This document shows, one piece after another, positions 52,904 to 61,935 of a stretch of DNA of 64,000 bases. The stretch's first letter is position 1, and the number at the start of each line of letters is the position of its first letter. This DNA comes from an uncultured Megasphaera sp. (GTDB lineage: Bacteria > Bacillota > Negativicutes > Veillonellales > Megasphaeraceae): positions 1-64,000 of the forward strand of contig CAKPYN010000007.1 in assembly GCA_934202965.1 (NCBI GenBank), read 5' to 3'. Position numbers and translations under genes: made by a program. Under the pieces are notes generated by a model that was not told the DNA's origin, did not search any database, and worked only from the letters and a program-made list of their open reading frames with translations.

Positions 52904-52927
52904 ATTGTAAAATGAAGTTGGACATCT
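52904..52927 (+). repeat. IS30 left inverted repeat
   Basis: Left terminal repeat, sharing AAGTTGGACA and CT with the reverse complement of the right end; 19 of 24 positions match. Confidence 0.75.
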
Positions 52928-53006
52928 GAATAAAAAAGCCCATGGCAGGATCTTTTTTGGTAGAATATAAATCGCCAAACCTATATTTACAAAGGAGACC
53001 CATACC

Positions 53007-54059
53007 ATGGACAATTCTTATTCTACCATATCTTCCCATGTGAAAGGTAGTCATCTTTCATATGAAGACCGCATACTCATTCAGATTCGTCTCAAAAGCC
53101 GCTGCTCTATCCGGGCAATTGCACGTGAAATCGGCTGTTCACCCAGTACCGTTTCCAATGAAATAGCTCGTGGTTCTGTGGCGTTGTATCATGGCCGCGT
53201 TACCTGCTATAAAGCATCTGTCGGTCAGCAAACCTATGAGAACCACAGAAAGAACAGTTGCCGGCATTATGAGTATCTGAGCAAATCCGCATTTCTGGAT
53301 TATGTGTTCAAGCATTTTACAGAAGATGGCTGGTCTCTAGATGCCTGTGTAGGCCGAGCCCTCTCAGAGGGTTCGTTTACCAAAGAACAGGTTGTTTGCA
53401 CCAAAACGCTGTACCACTATGTTAATCTTGGCCTTTTACGCATCAAAAATTATACCCTGCCTGAAAAATTGAAACGTAAGACTAAGAAGCATAGATCTCA
53501 CATGAATAAGAAAAAATTGGGACGCAGCATTGAGGATCGTCCCAAAGAAATCGAATCCCGTGAGGAATTTGGGCATTGGGAATGCGATCTTGTATTAGGT
53601 TCCAAACCCAGGGATGACCAGGCCCTTCTTACCTTTGCTGAACGTAAAAGTCGTGAATTTCTGATAGTTCCTATTGCTGACAAGACAGCGGCGTGTGTCA
53701 TGGCAGCAATGAAACAGATTCAGGAGGTCTACAGTGAACACTTCAGTGAGGTATTTAAAACGATTACAACGGATAATGGCTCTGAATTCGCAAATCTTGC
53801 AGAACTAGAAAAGATAGCTGATACACTTGTCTACTATGCGCATCCGTATACCTCTTGTGATAAAGGTACCGTAGAACGGCATAATGGACTGATCAGGAGA
53901 TTCATTCCCAAGGGAAAACGGATAGATGACTTTACAAGTCAGCAGATTGCGAATGTAGAAATTTGGTGTAACTGTCTTCCCAGAAAAATTCTTGGCTATA
54001 GAACCCCAGATGAAATCTTCGAGGAAGAACTTGATCGAATTTACCAAATTACTGCCTAG
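53007..54059 (+). CDS. IS30-family transposase
   Basis: A 350-residue DDE transposase. An N-terminal helix-turn-helix (about 18-50; SIRAIAREIGCSPSTVSNE) binds the ends. The integrase core has WECDLVLG (first Asp, about 195), TTDNGSEFAN (second Asp, about 256) and GTVERHNGLIRR (Glu, about 290), all intact, so the protein may be active. The MDNSYST start has AAGGAG 8-9 nt upstream. It would act on the flanking 24-bp repeats. Only one copy is seen in the window. Confidence 0.93.
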   Translation: MDNSYSTISSHVKGSHLSYEDRILIQIRLKSRCSIRAIAREIGCSPSTVSNEIARGSVALYHGRVTCYKASVGQQTYENHRKNSCRHYEYLSKSAFLDYVFKHFTEDGWSLDACVGRALSEGSFTKEQVVCTKTLYHYVNLGLLRIKNYTLPEKLKRKTKKHRSHMNKKKLGRSIEDRPKEIESREEFGHWECDLVLGSKPRDDQALLTFAERKSREFLIVPIADKTAACVMAAMKQIQEVYSEHFSEVFKTITTDNGSEFANLAELEKIADTLVYYAHPYTSCDKGTVERHNGLIRRFIPKGKRIDDFTSQQIANVEIWCNCLPRKILGYRTPDEIFEEELDRIYQITA

Positions 54060-54063
54060 TGGA

Positions 54064-54087
54064 AGGTGTCCAACTTGTTATTGCAAT
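54064..54087 (+). repeat. IS30 right inverted repeat
   Basis: Right terminal repeat just after the transposase stop; the reverse complement matches the left end at 19 of 24 positions. Confidence 0.75.
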
Positions 54088-54120
54088 TTAGAAAAATAAT
54101 AACAATATATACTGTTAACT

Positions 54121-54170
54121 AAAAAAGAAATGCAGGTAAAATGAGTTTACATTTTACCTGCATTTCTTTT
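54121..54170. terminator. Terminator after PAP2 gene
   Basis: A long stem, AAATGCAGGTAAAATG with CATTTTACCTGCATTT, flanked by A6 and a T-rich stretch. It serves the leftward PAP2 gene and blocks read-through from the IS element. Confidence 0.85.
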
Positions 54171-54178
54171 CTCTTTCC

Positions 54179-54766
54179 TTACCACCGGCTGCGCCAACAA
54201 CGAAATCCTTCCGCAATGCCATTACTGAACCATAATAATTGCGTAGCAAGCTGCTTTGCCAGCCCACTTTGACGAATCATGCCGGCACAACATGCCCCCA
54301 ATAAAAATCCGCCAATCACGTCGCTGATGTAATGGAGCCGGCAAACTACACGAGATGTACCGAGGACCAAACTCCAGAGCAGAAAAGGCACTCCCCAATT
54401 ATTCTTTCGGCTTAACAAAATCAATGAAGCCGCCATGGCATTCATCGAATGATTACTGGGAAAAGATGCATTATCCTTATGCGGAATAAGCGGTAAATAC
54501 TCTGCCTGTGCAATGAAAGGCCGCTTACGACACCAAATATGTCCCACAACAAAGGATATGCCGGAACCAACACTCACGGCAAATAAACAATACAACAGCG
54601 TACGGCGCCGATAAAGCCGTTCTTGCAACGCACCGGGGCGAAACCATTCTATCATGCCGTAAATCAAAAACGCCAAATAGCCAAACCTAGCAATCCATTT
54701 GAAAAGGGCTTGTACTTGCTCTCGATATCGTATCAGTTTGATAAATCCTATCCAAAGATATTTCAC
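54179..54766 (-). CDS. PAP2 family membrane phosphatase
   Basis: A 195-residue inner-membrane phosphatase of the PAP2/BcrC class, likely recycling undecaprenyl pyrophosphate or dephosphorylating a lipid phosphate. About 5 membrane segments are seen. The three phosphatase motifs are present: CRKRPF (KxxxxxxRP-like), FPSNHSM (PSGH type with Asn for Gly) and SRVVCRLHYISDV (SR-x5-H-x3-D). The GTG at 54764-54766 is preferred: GAGGTG is 6 nt upstream, and an earlier GTG is part of that site. It is the first gene left of an NhaC-type antiporter on the opposite strand. Confidence 0.88.
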   Translation of the reverse strand: MKYLWIGFIKLIRYREQVQALFKWIARFGYLAFLIYGMIEWFRPGALQERLYRRRTLLYCLFAVSVGSGISFVVGHIWCRKRPFIAQAEYLPLIPHKDNASFPSNHSMNAMAASLILLSRKNNWGVPFLLWSLVLGTSRVVCRLHYISDVIGGFLLGACCAGMIRQSGLAKQLATQLLWFSNGIAEGFRCWRSRW

Positions 54767-54899
54767 AGCAGCCACCTCATTAAATCAGCATCTCTTATAT
54801 ATATTCCATGCTTACAGTATAGCAAAGGACCGTCATACGGCCTAGCAATTTTTTTTTAATCTACAATATTTCCTATTTTTTCGTATACATTCTAATACT

Positions 54900-54928
54900 T
54901 TGCACATGATACCTAAATTTATTATACT
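54900..54928 (+). promoter_or_regulatory. Promoter of NhaC-type antiporter gene
   Basis: TTGCAC (54900-54905), 17-bp spacer and TATACT (54923-54928), 40 bp before the ATG. Confidence 0.65.
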
Positions 54929-54967
54929 ATTACACATTGATACATTATAATTCAAGGAGGCATTTGT

Positions 54968-56266
54968 ATGGTAGAAATACGCATTCTTGGCATATTTGCC
55001 TTTTTTCTTATTCTCAGTTTACTATGCCGTATATCATTACTTTGGGCATTATTAGCCGGGTTTATTTTATTTTTTTCTTATGGAATATATCGGCATCACT
55101 CGTTTCATGAAATGGTTAATCTTTCTTTTTCTGGTATTCATACAACAAAAACCGTATTAATCACCTTAGCCCTTGTAGGCATATTAACCGCTTCCTGGCG
55201 GATCTGCGGTACTATTCCATACATCGTATATTATGCAGCTCAATGGTGTCACCCAGCCTTTATGCTTACATCGGTCTTCTTATTGTGCGGTTTCATTTCG
55301 ATGCTCATGGGCACTTCCTTTGGCACCGCCGCTACCATGGGTGTTATCTGCATGACCATGACCAACAGTATGCATATCCCTGCCGTATACGCCGGCGGTG
55401 CTATTTTAGCCGGTGTATATATTGGTGACCGCTGTTCACCTATGTCTACCAGTGCCTTACTAGTAGCAACGATTACCCATACAGATATTTTTAAAAACAT
55501 GCTGCTCATGATAAAAACAAGTGCCGTTCCCTTGCTCATTTCTATCATCCTCTATACGGTCTTAGGGCTATCTCTCTCCTCTGCAGAAACAACCGCTCAT
55601 ACAGCAGCTATTTTTAATCAGTACTTTACGCTGCACTGGGTAACGAGTATCCCTGCCATCTTGGTCGTTCTCTTATCGTGCTGCCGCATGCATGTAAAAT
55701 ATATTATGCTCACTAGTATTTTAACGGCTGCTGTCATCGCGCATATATGGCAGGGCATGCGCATCGAAGCTATTCTTCAAGCGTTTTTCTTCGGCTTTCA
55801 TCCGCACGATCCTCAATTAGCACAATTGTTGGATGGCGGCGGCTTCATATCTATGCTGCACGTATTAGCCATTATTATCATTTCCTCTAGTTATGCCGGC
55901 ATTTTTTCAGGTACCGGGTTTTTACAATCTATCCAAGATGCGATACATAAAATGAGTAAAAAAACATCTTCCTTTGGAGCTATTCTCCTAACGTCTGTCG
56001 TAACCAGCATGATTTCATGCAATCAAACATTGGCTATTATGCTTACCCATCAAATCTGCCGGCCTATTGAACCGGATGCACAGCGTATGGCTATTGCTTT
56101 GGAAAACACTGCCGTTATTACCTCTCCCTTGATACCTTGGTCTATTGCCTGCTCTGTCGTCTTAGCTGTTGTGAATGCGCCCATGACCTCTATCGGCCTC
56201 GCCTGCTATTTATACCTGCTTCCAGCATGGTGCTTGTATGTGGAACTACACAAACGCCAACACTAG
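54968..56266 (+). CDS. NhaC-family Na+/H+ antiporter
   Basis: A 432-residue inner-membrane transporter of the NhaC group in the ion transporter superfamily. About 10-12 membrane segments are present. Family landmarks include MLMGTSFGTAATMGVI, then GAILAGVYIGDRCSPMSTSALLVA and, in the second half, SSSYAGIFSGTGFL (quoted in part). NhaC members exchange Na+ (or an amine or carboxylate) for H+; substrate is not certain. AAGGAGG lies 7 nt before the ATG. Its stop and that of the convergent SDR gene overlap in the palindrome CTAG. Confidence 0.88.
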   Translation: MVEIRILGIFAFFLILSLLCRISLLWALLAGFILFFSYGIYRHHSFHEMVNLSFSGIHTTKTVLITLALVGILTASWRICGTIPYIVYYAAQWCHPAFMLTSVFLLCGFISMLMGTSFGTAATMGVICMTMTNSMHIPAVYAGGAILAGVYIGDRCSPMSTSALLVATITHTDIFKNMLLMIKTSAVPLLISIILYTVLGLSLSSAETTAHTAAIFNQYFTLHWVTSIPAILVVLLSCCRMHVKYIMLTSILTAAVIAHIWQGMRIEAILQAFFFGFHPHDPQLAQLLDGGGFISMLHVLAIIIISSSYAGIFSGTGFLQSIQDAIHKMSKKTSSFGAILLTSVVTSMISCNQTLAIMLTHQICRPIEPDAQRMAIALENTAVITSPLIPWSIACSVVLAVVNAPMTSIGLACYLYLLPAWCLYVELHKRQH

Positions 56267-57021
56267 AAAAAGCGGCAAAACCATAGGATAACCTCATTCG
56301 GAATCAAAGCGGTTATCATTCGCAAGAAAAAGGCCGGCCATCCCGGCGTGGAAACTCGTTTCCGTTTTTGAATATCCTGCCAAGCCTGGCGGGCTACTTT
56401 TTTTGTTGTACTCGCAAAAGGATAGTGTCGAAAATGATAGGTATGATTCGATGTATCTGCCAACGGAATAAATTCCGTATCCTTAACCCAATAGGGACAA
56501 ACTGCCGTTACCGCAATGCCTTTCGCTTCCATTTCAACAGCTAAGGCTAAACTATAGTGATATAAAAAAGCCTTGGTTGCCGCATATACCGTAAAATACG
56601 GCAATGGCTGAAAGGATGCAACAGAACATACTTCTACAATATGACCGCCTGATTTCATATACGGCATACATAACCCAGTCATTGTCACGGCTCCTTCGCA
56701 ATTAACACGTATCATTTGTTGCTGTTCTGCAATAGATATATCTTCAATCGCTCCCACACGACCCAATCCGGCTGCATAGATGAGGTACGACACGACTGGT
56801 TTTTCCTTTTCTAATGCCTGTATAAGCGATTCAATTGTATCGGAATGGCAAATATCTCCCGAAAAAACGCGCACCGTTGTATGCGTTTGTTTCTGCAAGG
56901 CCAATAATCGGTCTTTACGCCGAGCTGTTACCCAAATTTCATCCAGACCAACCGCATCTAATAAGTATACAAATTCTCTGCCCAACCCGCTTGATGCACC
57001 TGTTACTACAGCAATATTCAT
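56263..57021 (-). CDS. Short-chain dehydrogenase/reductase
   Basis: A 252-residue NAD(P)-dependent oxidoreductase of the classical SDR family. TGASSGLG (about 7-14) binds the nucleotide, YAAG lies in strand 4, and the catalytic Ser and YAATK (Tyr, about 152, and Lys, about 156) are intact. The C-terminal hydrophobic tail (ALIPNEVILWFCRFF region) may associate with membrane. Substrate unknown. It starts 11 nt after the phosphatase gene ends, so the two are co-transcribed, and it overlaps the NhaC gene at the stop. Confidence 0.9.
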   Translation of the reverse strand: MNIAVVTGASSGLGREFVYLLDAVGLDEIWVTARRKDRLLALQKQTHTTVRVFSGDICHSDTIESLIQALEKEKPVVSYLIYAAGLGRVGAIEDISIAEQQQMIRVNCEGAVTMTGLCMPYMKSGGHIVEVCSVASFQPLPYFTVYAATKAFLYHYSLALAVEMEAKGIAVTAVCPYWVKDTEFIPLADTSNHTYHFRHYPFASTTKKVARQAWQDIQKRKRVSTPGWPAFFLRMITALIPNEVILWFCRFF

Positions 57022-57031
57022 CCCATGTTCC

Positions 57032-58366
57032 TCACTTTTGGGCAGGTTTATCCGCTTTTTTTACTTTCTTTACCCGTTTCTGCGGTTGTTTCTTTTCCTG
57101 CTGCTGATTCGACGTTGTCGCAGTTGTCGCAATCGTCGTTGTATCAATCACTGTGCCATCATTCTTAAAAGCCGTCACGCGAAAGTCCTGCGGTTCGATT
57201 TGCAGTGTCAAATACATCGGCATATCTATCGGATTGTAGTACACGACATCCGTCGGTTTGCGTCGTGATCCATCCCAACTTTCCGTACCGGAACGACCTG
57301 TTGCGATATAAACGGTTCCATCCGCTGCTTGTTGGTCATTTTTAATGGGAACCGTCCGTTCATAGCAATGTTCATGGGCTGTCAAAACAAGCGGCACTTG
57401 GTATTTATCAAAAATAGGCATAAAATACGTACCATTGACATCCATTTTCCCATCATACGGGCTATTCCATGGTGGACGATGCATCATGATAATGAGTCGT
57501 TTTCCGTTCTGTTTTGCTTTCTTTAAGTCTTCATCCAGCCAGGATACTTCATTATGAAGCATATCCGGATCTTGTGCATGTAATTCTTCATAATCCGTAT
57601 TCAGCGATACATAATGAACATCGCCATAATCAAAAGAATACGTCAGGCGGCTTTGTCCCTTCGGACTGCCATAAGGGACAGCAAACAATGCTTTGTATGT
57701 ATACGGATAGGCAAATTTCCATTCCATGCTATAGGCTTCATGATTTCCCAATACAGGCGCAAATGGTATATGACTGGTCAAAATATCGGCATTATATTGC
57801 CAATCGCGCCATTGAAACCAAGCTTGCCCATTATCTGTCAAATCTCCCATATTTACAAAAAACGCCGCATCCTGGTTTTGATTCCAAGCTATTTGTGCTG
57901 TTTGCCCCCATACACTGTAGTCTACAGATTGGGAATCTCCAAAAATTAATACTTTATACTGGTTGAGATCTTTTTTTGTCGTCATAAAGGAAAACCAGCC
58001 TGTTTCTTGGCCGTCCTCATTACCAATACGATATTCATACGTTGTATCCGGCTGTAAATGCTGCATATAGGCACCATATGTATACGGCGGGATATTATCA
58101 GCATCATATATAGGCGACCGCTTCGGTTCTGTAACATACGCACGCTGCATATCATCGGTTCCTTGTTGACGATATTCTACATAATACGTATAATGAGGTT
58201 CATTGCTTTGCCACGATATGGTTTTACTCGTCGCACTGTCTTTAGAAATAAGTTGCGTTAAATTGTCTACGGAAAGCGGCTGCGCTGCTGCCATCGTCAT
58301 GCCCAATACACTCATCGTCATATATATACCAATACGCAATAAAAAACGTCGTTTGTTCATAGTCAT
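57032..58366 (-). CDS. Secreted purple acid phosphatase-like metallophosphoesterase
   Basis: A 444-residue periplasmic phosphatase. A signal peptide (about 5-28, cleavage predicted after MAAA) is followed by an FN3-like N-terminal domain (about 40-130, with TISWQS and PDTTYEYRIG) and a metallophosphoesterase domain with FGDSQS, MGDLTDNG, LGNHEAY, MMHRPPW and TAHEHCYER. A Thr-rich and then Lys-rich tail (about 405-444) is unusual and may bind wall or nucleic acid. The start is weakly supported: AGAAAGAA lies before the first ATG, and another ATG is two codons in. It likely frees phosphate from organic phosphates. Confidence 0.88.
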   Translation of the reverse strand: MTMNKRRFLLRIGIYMTMSVLGMTMAAAQPLSVDNLTQLISKDSATSKTISWQSNEPHYTYYVEYRQQGTDDMQRAYVTEPKRSPIYDADNIPPYTYGAYMQHLQPDTTYEYRIGNEDGQETGWFSFMTTKKDLNQYKVLIFGDSQSVDYSVWGQTAQIAWNQNQDAAFFVNMGDLTDNGQAWFQWRDWQYNADILTSHIPFAPVLGNHEAYSMEWKFAYPYTYKALFAVPYGSPKGQSRLTYSFDYGDVHYVSLNTDYEELHAQDPDMLHNEVSWLDEDLKKAKQNGKRLIIMMHRPPWNSPYDGKMDVNGTYFMPIFDKYQVPLVLTAHEHCYERTVPIKNDQQAADGTVYIATGRSGTESWDGSRRKPTDVVYYNPIDMPMYLTLQIEPQDFRVTAFKNDGTVIDTTTIATTATTSNQQQEKKQPQKRVKKVKKADKPAQK

Positions 58367-58494
58367 ATCAGTTCTTTCTTTTAATTTCTGCGATTTTTAT
58401 TGTAACGCATCAGGCACAATTTACAAGTTGCTTTTCCACTAAATACGCATACTTATTTTGTATATACATATACAAACTAGCAACTCCATGCAGA

Positions 58495-58716
58495 TTACCG
58501 ATAATCGCATTTTTGGCACTGCGTCATGATTACTCCATCATTTTCCTTATAGAAAACACCCGCCCATTGGCAAATACGTTGTAAAATAGGAACGACAGAG
58601 ATTCCTTTTCCGTCAATGTGTATTCGACGCGCGGCGGAATTTCATCATACGAACGGCGGGTAATGAGATTATCTGCCATGAGTTGTTTTAATGTCGTCGC
58701 TAGTACGGCATCGGTA
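58495..58716 (-). pseudogene. HxlR-family regulator remnant (truncated and frameshifted)
   Basis: Minus-strand translation from about 58715 reads DAVLATTLKQLMADNLITRR, then a wing with PPRVEYTLTEK, which is the HxlR helix-turn-helix and wing. Near 58613-58616 the frame shifts; in the next frame ISVVPILQRICQWAG continues to a stop at 58495-58497. One missing G explains the break. The first 45-50 residues are absent. HxlR regulators usually stand divergent to an oxidoreductase gene; here the flavin-binding remnant begins directly beyond. The two share a deletion scar. Confidence 0.75.
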
Positions 58717-58727
58717 AATTACATCGG

Positions 58728-58970
58728 ATGTTAAAAAATATTCAGGCAAATGGGAAAATTGCCGTTTCTGCCTGCAATGCTCAAACATTTGAAGGATATC
58801 AAATCAAAGGTACAGCAGAATATATTACAAATGGCCCTATTGTCGATACATTTAAAAAAATCGTTGAAGACATGTTCAAAGGTGCCTGCACTGCCAAAGG
58901 TGCTCTCGTCATTACGCCGGAAACAGTCATTGTCACAGCACCTGGCCCGGATAATAAAAAAATTCTCTAA
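58728..58970 (+). pseudogene. Pyridoxamine-phosphate-oxidase-like flavin-binding protein remnant
   Basis: An 80-residue C-terminal piece resembling small PPOX-fold FMN-binding proteins: LKNIQANGKIAVSACNAQ, then GYQIKGTAEYI and VTAPGPDNKKIL (quoted in parts). Full members are about 130-140 residues, and the first half is missing. The ATG at 58728 has no ribosome site, and the frame is closed by a TAG at 58701. The HxlR remnant starts about 12 bp away on the other strand, so the lost segment held the start regions and shared promoter of both genes. Confidence 0.7.
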
Positions 58971-59002
58971 CACTGCATTTACCGATTCACTCTTCCATAA
59001 AA

Positions 59003-59041
59003 AAACAAAAAACCAGCAGCTATACAGCTGCTGGTTTTTTG
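59003..59041. terminator. Bidirectional terminator
   Basis: ACCAGCAGC/GCTGCTGGT arms (59012-59020 and 59027-59035) flanked by A6 and T6, ending the CoA-transferase gene from the right. Confidence 0.88.
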
Positions 59042-59050
59042 TAGTGTATA

Positions 59051-60397
59051 TTACATAGTAACTTTACTTGTCTTCGTCCAAATACCCATCTTTTCAGCAT
59101 CTTTAATGAGTTCTTCACGAAAATCAGGATGAGCAATATTAATCAATGCTTCCGCACGCTGCCATGTTGATTTGCCTTTGAGGAGTGCTGCACCATATTC
59201 TGTAACAATATATTGAACAGCAGAACGCGGGGTTGTAATAACAGAACCTGCCGGTAAGGTCGGTTTAATCAGGGATTCGACATGACCGTCCTTAAATTTA
59301 CGCGTCGAATGTACGCAGATAAAACTCTTGCCGCCGTTGGAAGCGAACGCACCTTGTGCAAAGTCGAGCTGACCGCCGGTACCACTAATATGCTGATATC
59401 CAGCTGTTTCTGCATTGACCTGCCCAAAGAGATCCAAATCGATACAACCATTAATAGAAATAAATTTATCAATGCTGGCAACAACACCTACATTATTAAC
59501 ATAGCTTACAGGCGCATTGAATACAATCTGGTTGTTGTCAATAAAGTCATACAACCGCTGCGTGCCGCCGGCAAATGCATAAATAATCTTACCTTTATCG
59601 AGGTTTTTATTACCTGTAATTTTACCAGCTTCATACAAGTCTACATAGGAATCCACCAACATTTCTGTATGACCGCTCAAATCTTTAACATCCGATTCTG
59701 CCAATTTAGCACCTACAGCGGACGGAATCCCTCCGATGCCGAGCTGCAATGTGCTGCCATTTTCAATCATTGGAATAATGTAGTCGGCGATTTTAGCATC
59801 CAATTCATTGCCCGGACGATTCGGAATCTGCGGCATAGCATGATTACTGCCTTCTACAACATAGTCTACATCAGCAATATTTAATTCTGTCTGATATCCC
59901 AAGGCTTTTGGCATATTTGTATTGACTTCGACAATAATCTGTTTCGCTGCCTGAATTAATCCGCGCAGGTCGGATACTTGCGGCCCTAAGTTAAAGTTAC
60001 CCCATTTATCCATCGGATGAACTTGGATAATCAATTTATCAATATTTTCCCAATATTTTGGCAGTTCATTGAAAAGCATAGGAATAAACCAGCAACGGCC
60101 GTCTTTATTCATTTTACGTTCAAACCCATTCATATGAGCTGTAGCAAAACGAACCTGGTCATTGGAATCACTGTTGCGGTACACAGCATATGGTTCATCT
60201 TTGACAACTGTCGTGGCAACAACTTCAATCCCCTTGAGTTCTTTAATGCGATTCCCCAAGGCAATATCAATATCATACGGCGCAGAACAACCAAGGCCAT
60301 ATGAAATACGGTCACCATCTTGAACTAATGCTGCTGCTTGTTCAGCTGTAATCAATTTTTGTTTGTACGCATCAGCAATTTCAGAAATTTTGTACAT
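59051..60397 (-). CDS. Acetyl-CoA hydrolase/transferase family CoA-transferase (butyryl-CoA:acetate or 4-hydroxybutyrate type)
   Basis: A 448-residue class I CoA-transferase that moves CoA from an acyl-CoA to acetate or another acid. The LQLGIGGIPSAVG and GHTEMLVDSYVDL segments (predicted glutamate in HTEM) are family hallmarks, along with the late GTGGQLDFAQGA loop and TTPRSAVQYIVTEYG. In anaerobes of this type it is commonly the final butyrate-forming step, but the family also handles propionyl-, 4-hydroxybutyryl- and other CoAs. The ATG at 60395-60397 is chosen because AGGAGG lies 9 nt upstream. No partner gene is adjacent. Confidence 0.92.
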   Translation of the reverse strand: MYKISEIADAYKQKLITAEQAAALVQDGDRISYGLGCSAPYDIDIALGNRIKELKGIEVVATTVVKDEPYAVYRNSDSNDQVRFATAHMNGFERKMNKDGRCWFIPMLFNELPKYWENIDKLIIQVHPMDKWGNFNLGPQVSDLRGLIQAAKQIIVEVNTNMPKALGYQTELNIADVDYVVEGSNHAMPQIPNRPGNELDAKIADYIIPMIENGSTLQLGIGGIPSAVGAKLAESDVKDLSGHTEMLVDSYVDLYEAGKITGNKNLDKGKIIYAFAGGTQRLYDFIDNNQIVFNAPVSYVNNVGVVASIDKFISINGCIDLDLFGQVNAETAGYQHISGTGGQLDFAQGAFASNGGKSFICVHSTRKFKDGHVESLIKPTLPAGSVITTPRSAVQYIVTEYGAALLKGKSTWQRAEALINIAHPDFREELIKDAEKMGIWTKTSKVTM

Positions 60398-60503
60398 CCT
60401 AAAAAACCTCCTCCAAATCATAAACCCACATTTCATGAAATAGATTCATATCTATAGTATAGCGCATTGCAAAGCAAAGTGATAGTGAAATTTATAACAA
60501 AGA

Positions 60504-61793
60504 CTATGATTTTTTTAGCCGTTTACGGATGCTGCTATTAGGAATATTCATCTTTAAGCGAAATTTGGTCACCGTTCTTCTCGCAATATGAATATTTTTT
60601 TGTGCGAAATATGTTGCAATTCTTTGGTCAGACCAAGGATGACACTCGTCTTCTGCCGCAATTAAGCGGGATATTTCCCTCATAATTGCCTTATCTGATA
60701 TGTATCCTTCCCGTTGGGAGGCATCGGGATAGGAATGAGCCAAAAAACTTTGTACCGAATAGATACGTTGTTTAAACAATACATATCGATTTCGACATAC
60801 ACGGCTTACCGTTGCCGTGCTAAGTCCTGTTCCTTGCGCAATATCAATCTGTCTCAACGGCCGCAAGTTGCCACCCTGCAAAAAATAAGATTGCTGTTGT
60901 ATTAAGATATACTGCATGACTGCAAAAATAGATTGCCAGCGATAGGCCAAGGCTGTTTGTAAATCTAAAAATTGCCGTTTTGCGTTGCGAATAAAGACAT
61001 GCGTTGCTTTATCCCCTTCTTTTCGATACATCTCATATAAATCATCTCTAAAAAAAACTTCCGGCAATTCTTCTAAGGAACGAATCTGCAGTTTTCCCTG
61101 AGCATCACAAAAAATTTCTATATCTGCTCGTATATAATCTGTCAGTGATTCTGCCTGCAATACCGGCTGCAGCGAAAGTGTTTTCAAAAAATCGCGAATT
61201 CGGCGTATAGCTGCCGCCGTTGCCGGTAGTTCTTTTTCTAATTTCTGCCAGCGCCCATGCAGAAAATCATCATAATAGTACTCTAATACACGTTCTGTTC
61301 CAATCGGCATATGCTGACATCGCCGCGCCTGAATAAGCAGTGCTTCCTGAATAGAACGCGCTGCTATGCCTGCTGGTTCAAAAGACTGCACCAATGTCAG
61401 TCCCTGTGTCATTGTTTCTGACGTCAGTCCATAGGGTCGGCCAATATCTTCCAAATCTCCTTGAAAAAATCCTTTTTCGTTTAACGATTGTATGACTAGA
61501 CCGGCTGCTAGCATAATCTCTTTCGAAACGGTTTGAACCCGCAGTTCTTTCATTAGCATTTCTTCTAATGAATCCCTATAATCTTCCACTGCCTCTATCG
61601 GCTTTTCATTGCATTCGTTACCGGCATGGGGCTGGATATCATGATACCGGATATCCAGCAATGGATTTTCGGTTACTTGTTCATGCAAAAACTCTTGCAG
61701 TTCCTGTCCATGCAGTGTCATCATTTGAATAGTGAGCCGCTGCATTTGTGATAATTTTATGTTTTGTTCTAAATGTAAAGAAACTTTAACCAT
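60504..61793 (-). CDS. rpoN: RNA polymerase sigma-54 factor
   Basis: Sigma-54 recognises -24/-12 promoters and requires AAA+ activators. The 430-residue protein has region I (about 1-50, LEQNIKLSQMQRLTIQMM), an acidic linker, the core-binding domain (about 75-250), the HTH (about 310-335, DIAQGTGLSTATVSRV) and an RpoN box ARRTVTKFRL near 410, close to the canonical ARRTVAKYRE. The ATG at 61791-61793 is chosen: GAGGG lies 5 nt upstream. No sigma-54 activator gene is in the window, so its regulon is elsewhere. Confidence 0.95.
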   Translation of the reverse strand: MVKVSLHLEQNIKLSQMQRLTIQMMTLHGQELQEFLHEQVTENPLLDIRYHDIQPHAGNECNEKPIEAVEDYRDSLEEMLMKELRVQTVSKEIMLAAGLVIQSLNEKGFFQGDLEDIGRPYGLTSETMTQGLTLVQSFEPAGIAARSIQEALLIQARRCQHMPIGTERVLEYYYDDFLHGRWQKLEKELPATAAAIRRIRDFLKTLSLQPVLQAESLTDYIRADIEIFCDAQGKLQIRSLEELPEVFFRDDLYEMYRKEGDKATHVFIRNAKRQFLDLQTALAYRWQSIFAVMQYILIQQQSYFLQGGNLRPLRQIDIAQGTGLSTATVSRVCRNRYVLFKQRIYSVQSFLAHSYPDASQREGYISDKAIMREISRLIAAEDECHPWSDQRIATYFAQKNIHIARRTVTKFRLKMNIPNSSIRKRLKKS

Positions 61794-61935
61794 ATGTACC
61801 CTCACGTTCACAATACTTTCTTATTCATATTGTCCCACAAGAATATCATACGGTCAAAGTTTCTGCGCCTTTTTCAAATATAAAATTCACATACAGGTAT
61901 AACCATATATCTAAAAACAGCATGTATTGCATTTC

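Larger units (their letters stand above)
52904..54087 (+). mobile_element. IS30-family insertion sequence
   Basis: A single transposase gene is flanked by imperfect 24-bp inverted repeats (52904-52927 and 54064-54087, about 19 matches, sharing AAGTTGGACA). The total is about 1.18 kb, within the IS30 size range. It lies between the OPT terminator and the PAP2 gene and interrupts no recognisable gene. No clear target duplication is seen: bases outside the repeats are TTG and TTA. Confidence 0.85.

Noticed and set aside
60398..60503. Sigma-54 (-24/-12) promoter near rpoN or the CoA-transferase
   Set aside because: No TGGCAC-N5-TTGC arrangement with correct spacing was found.
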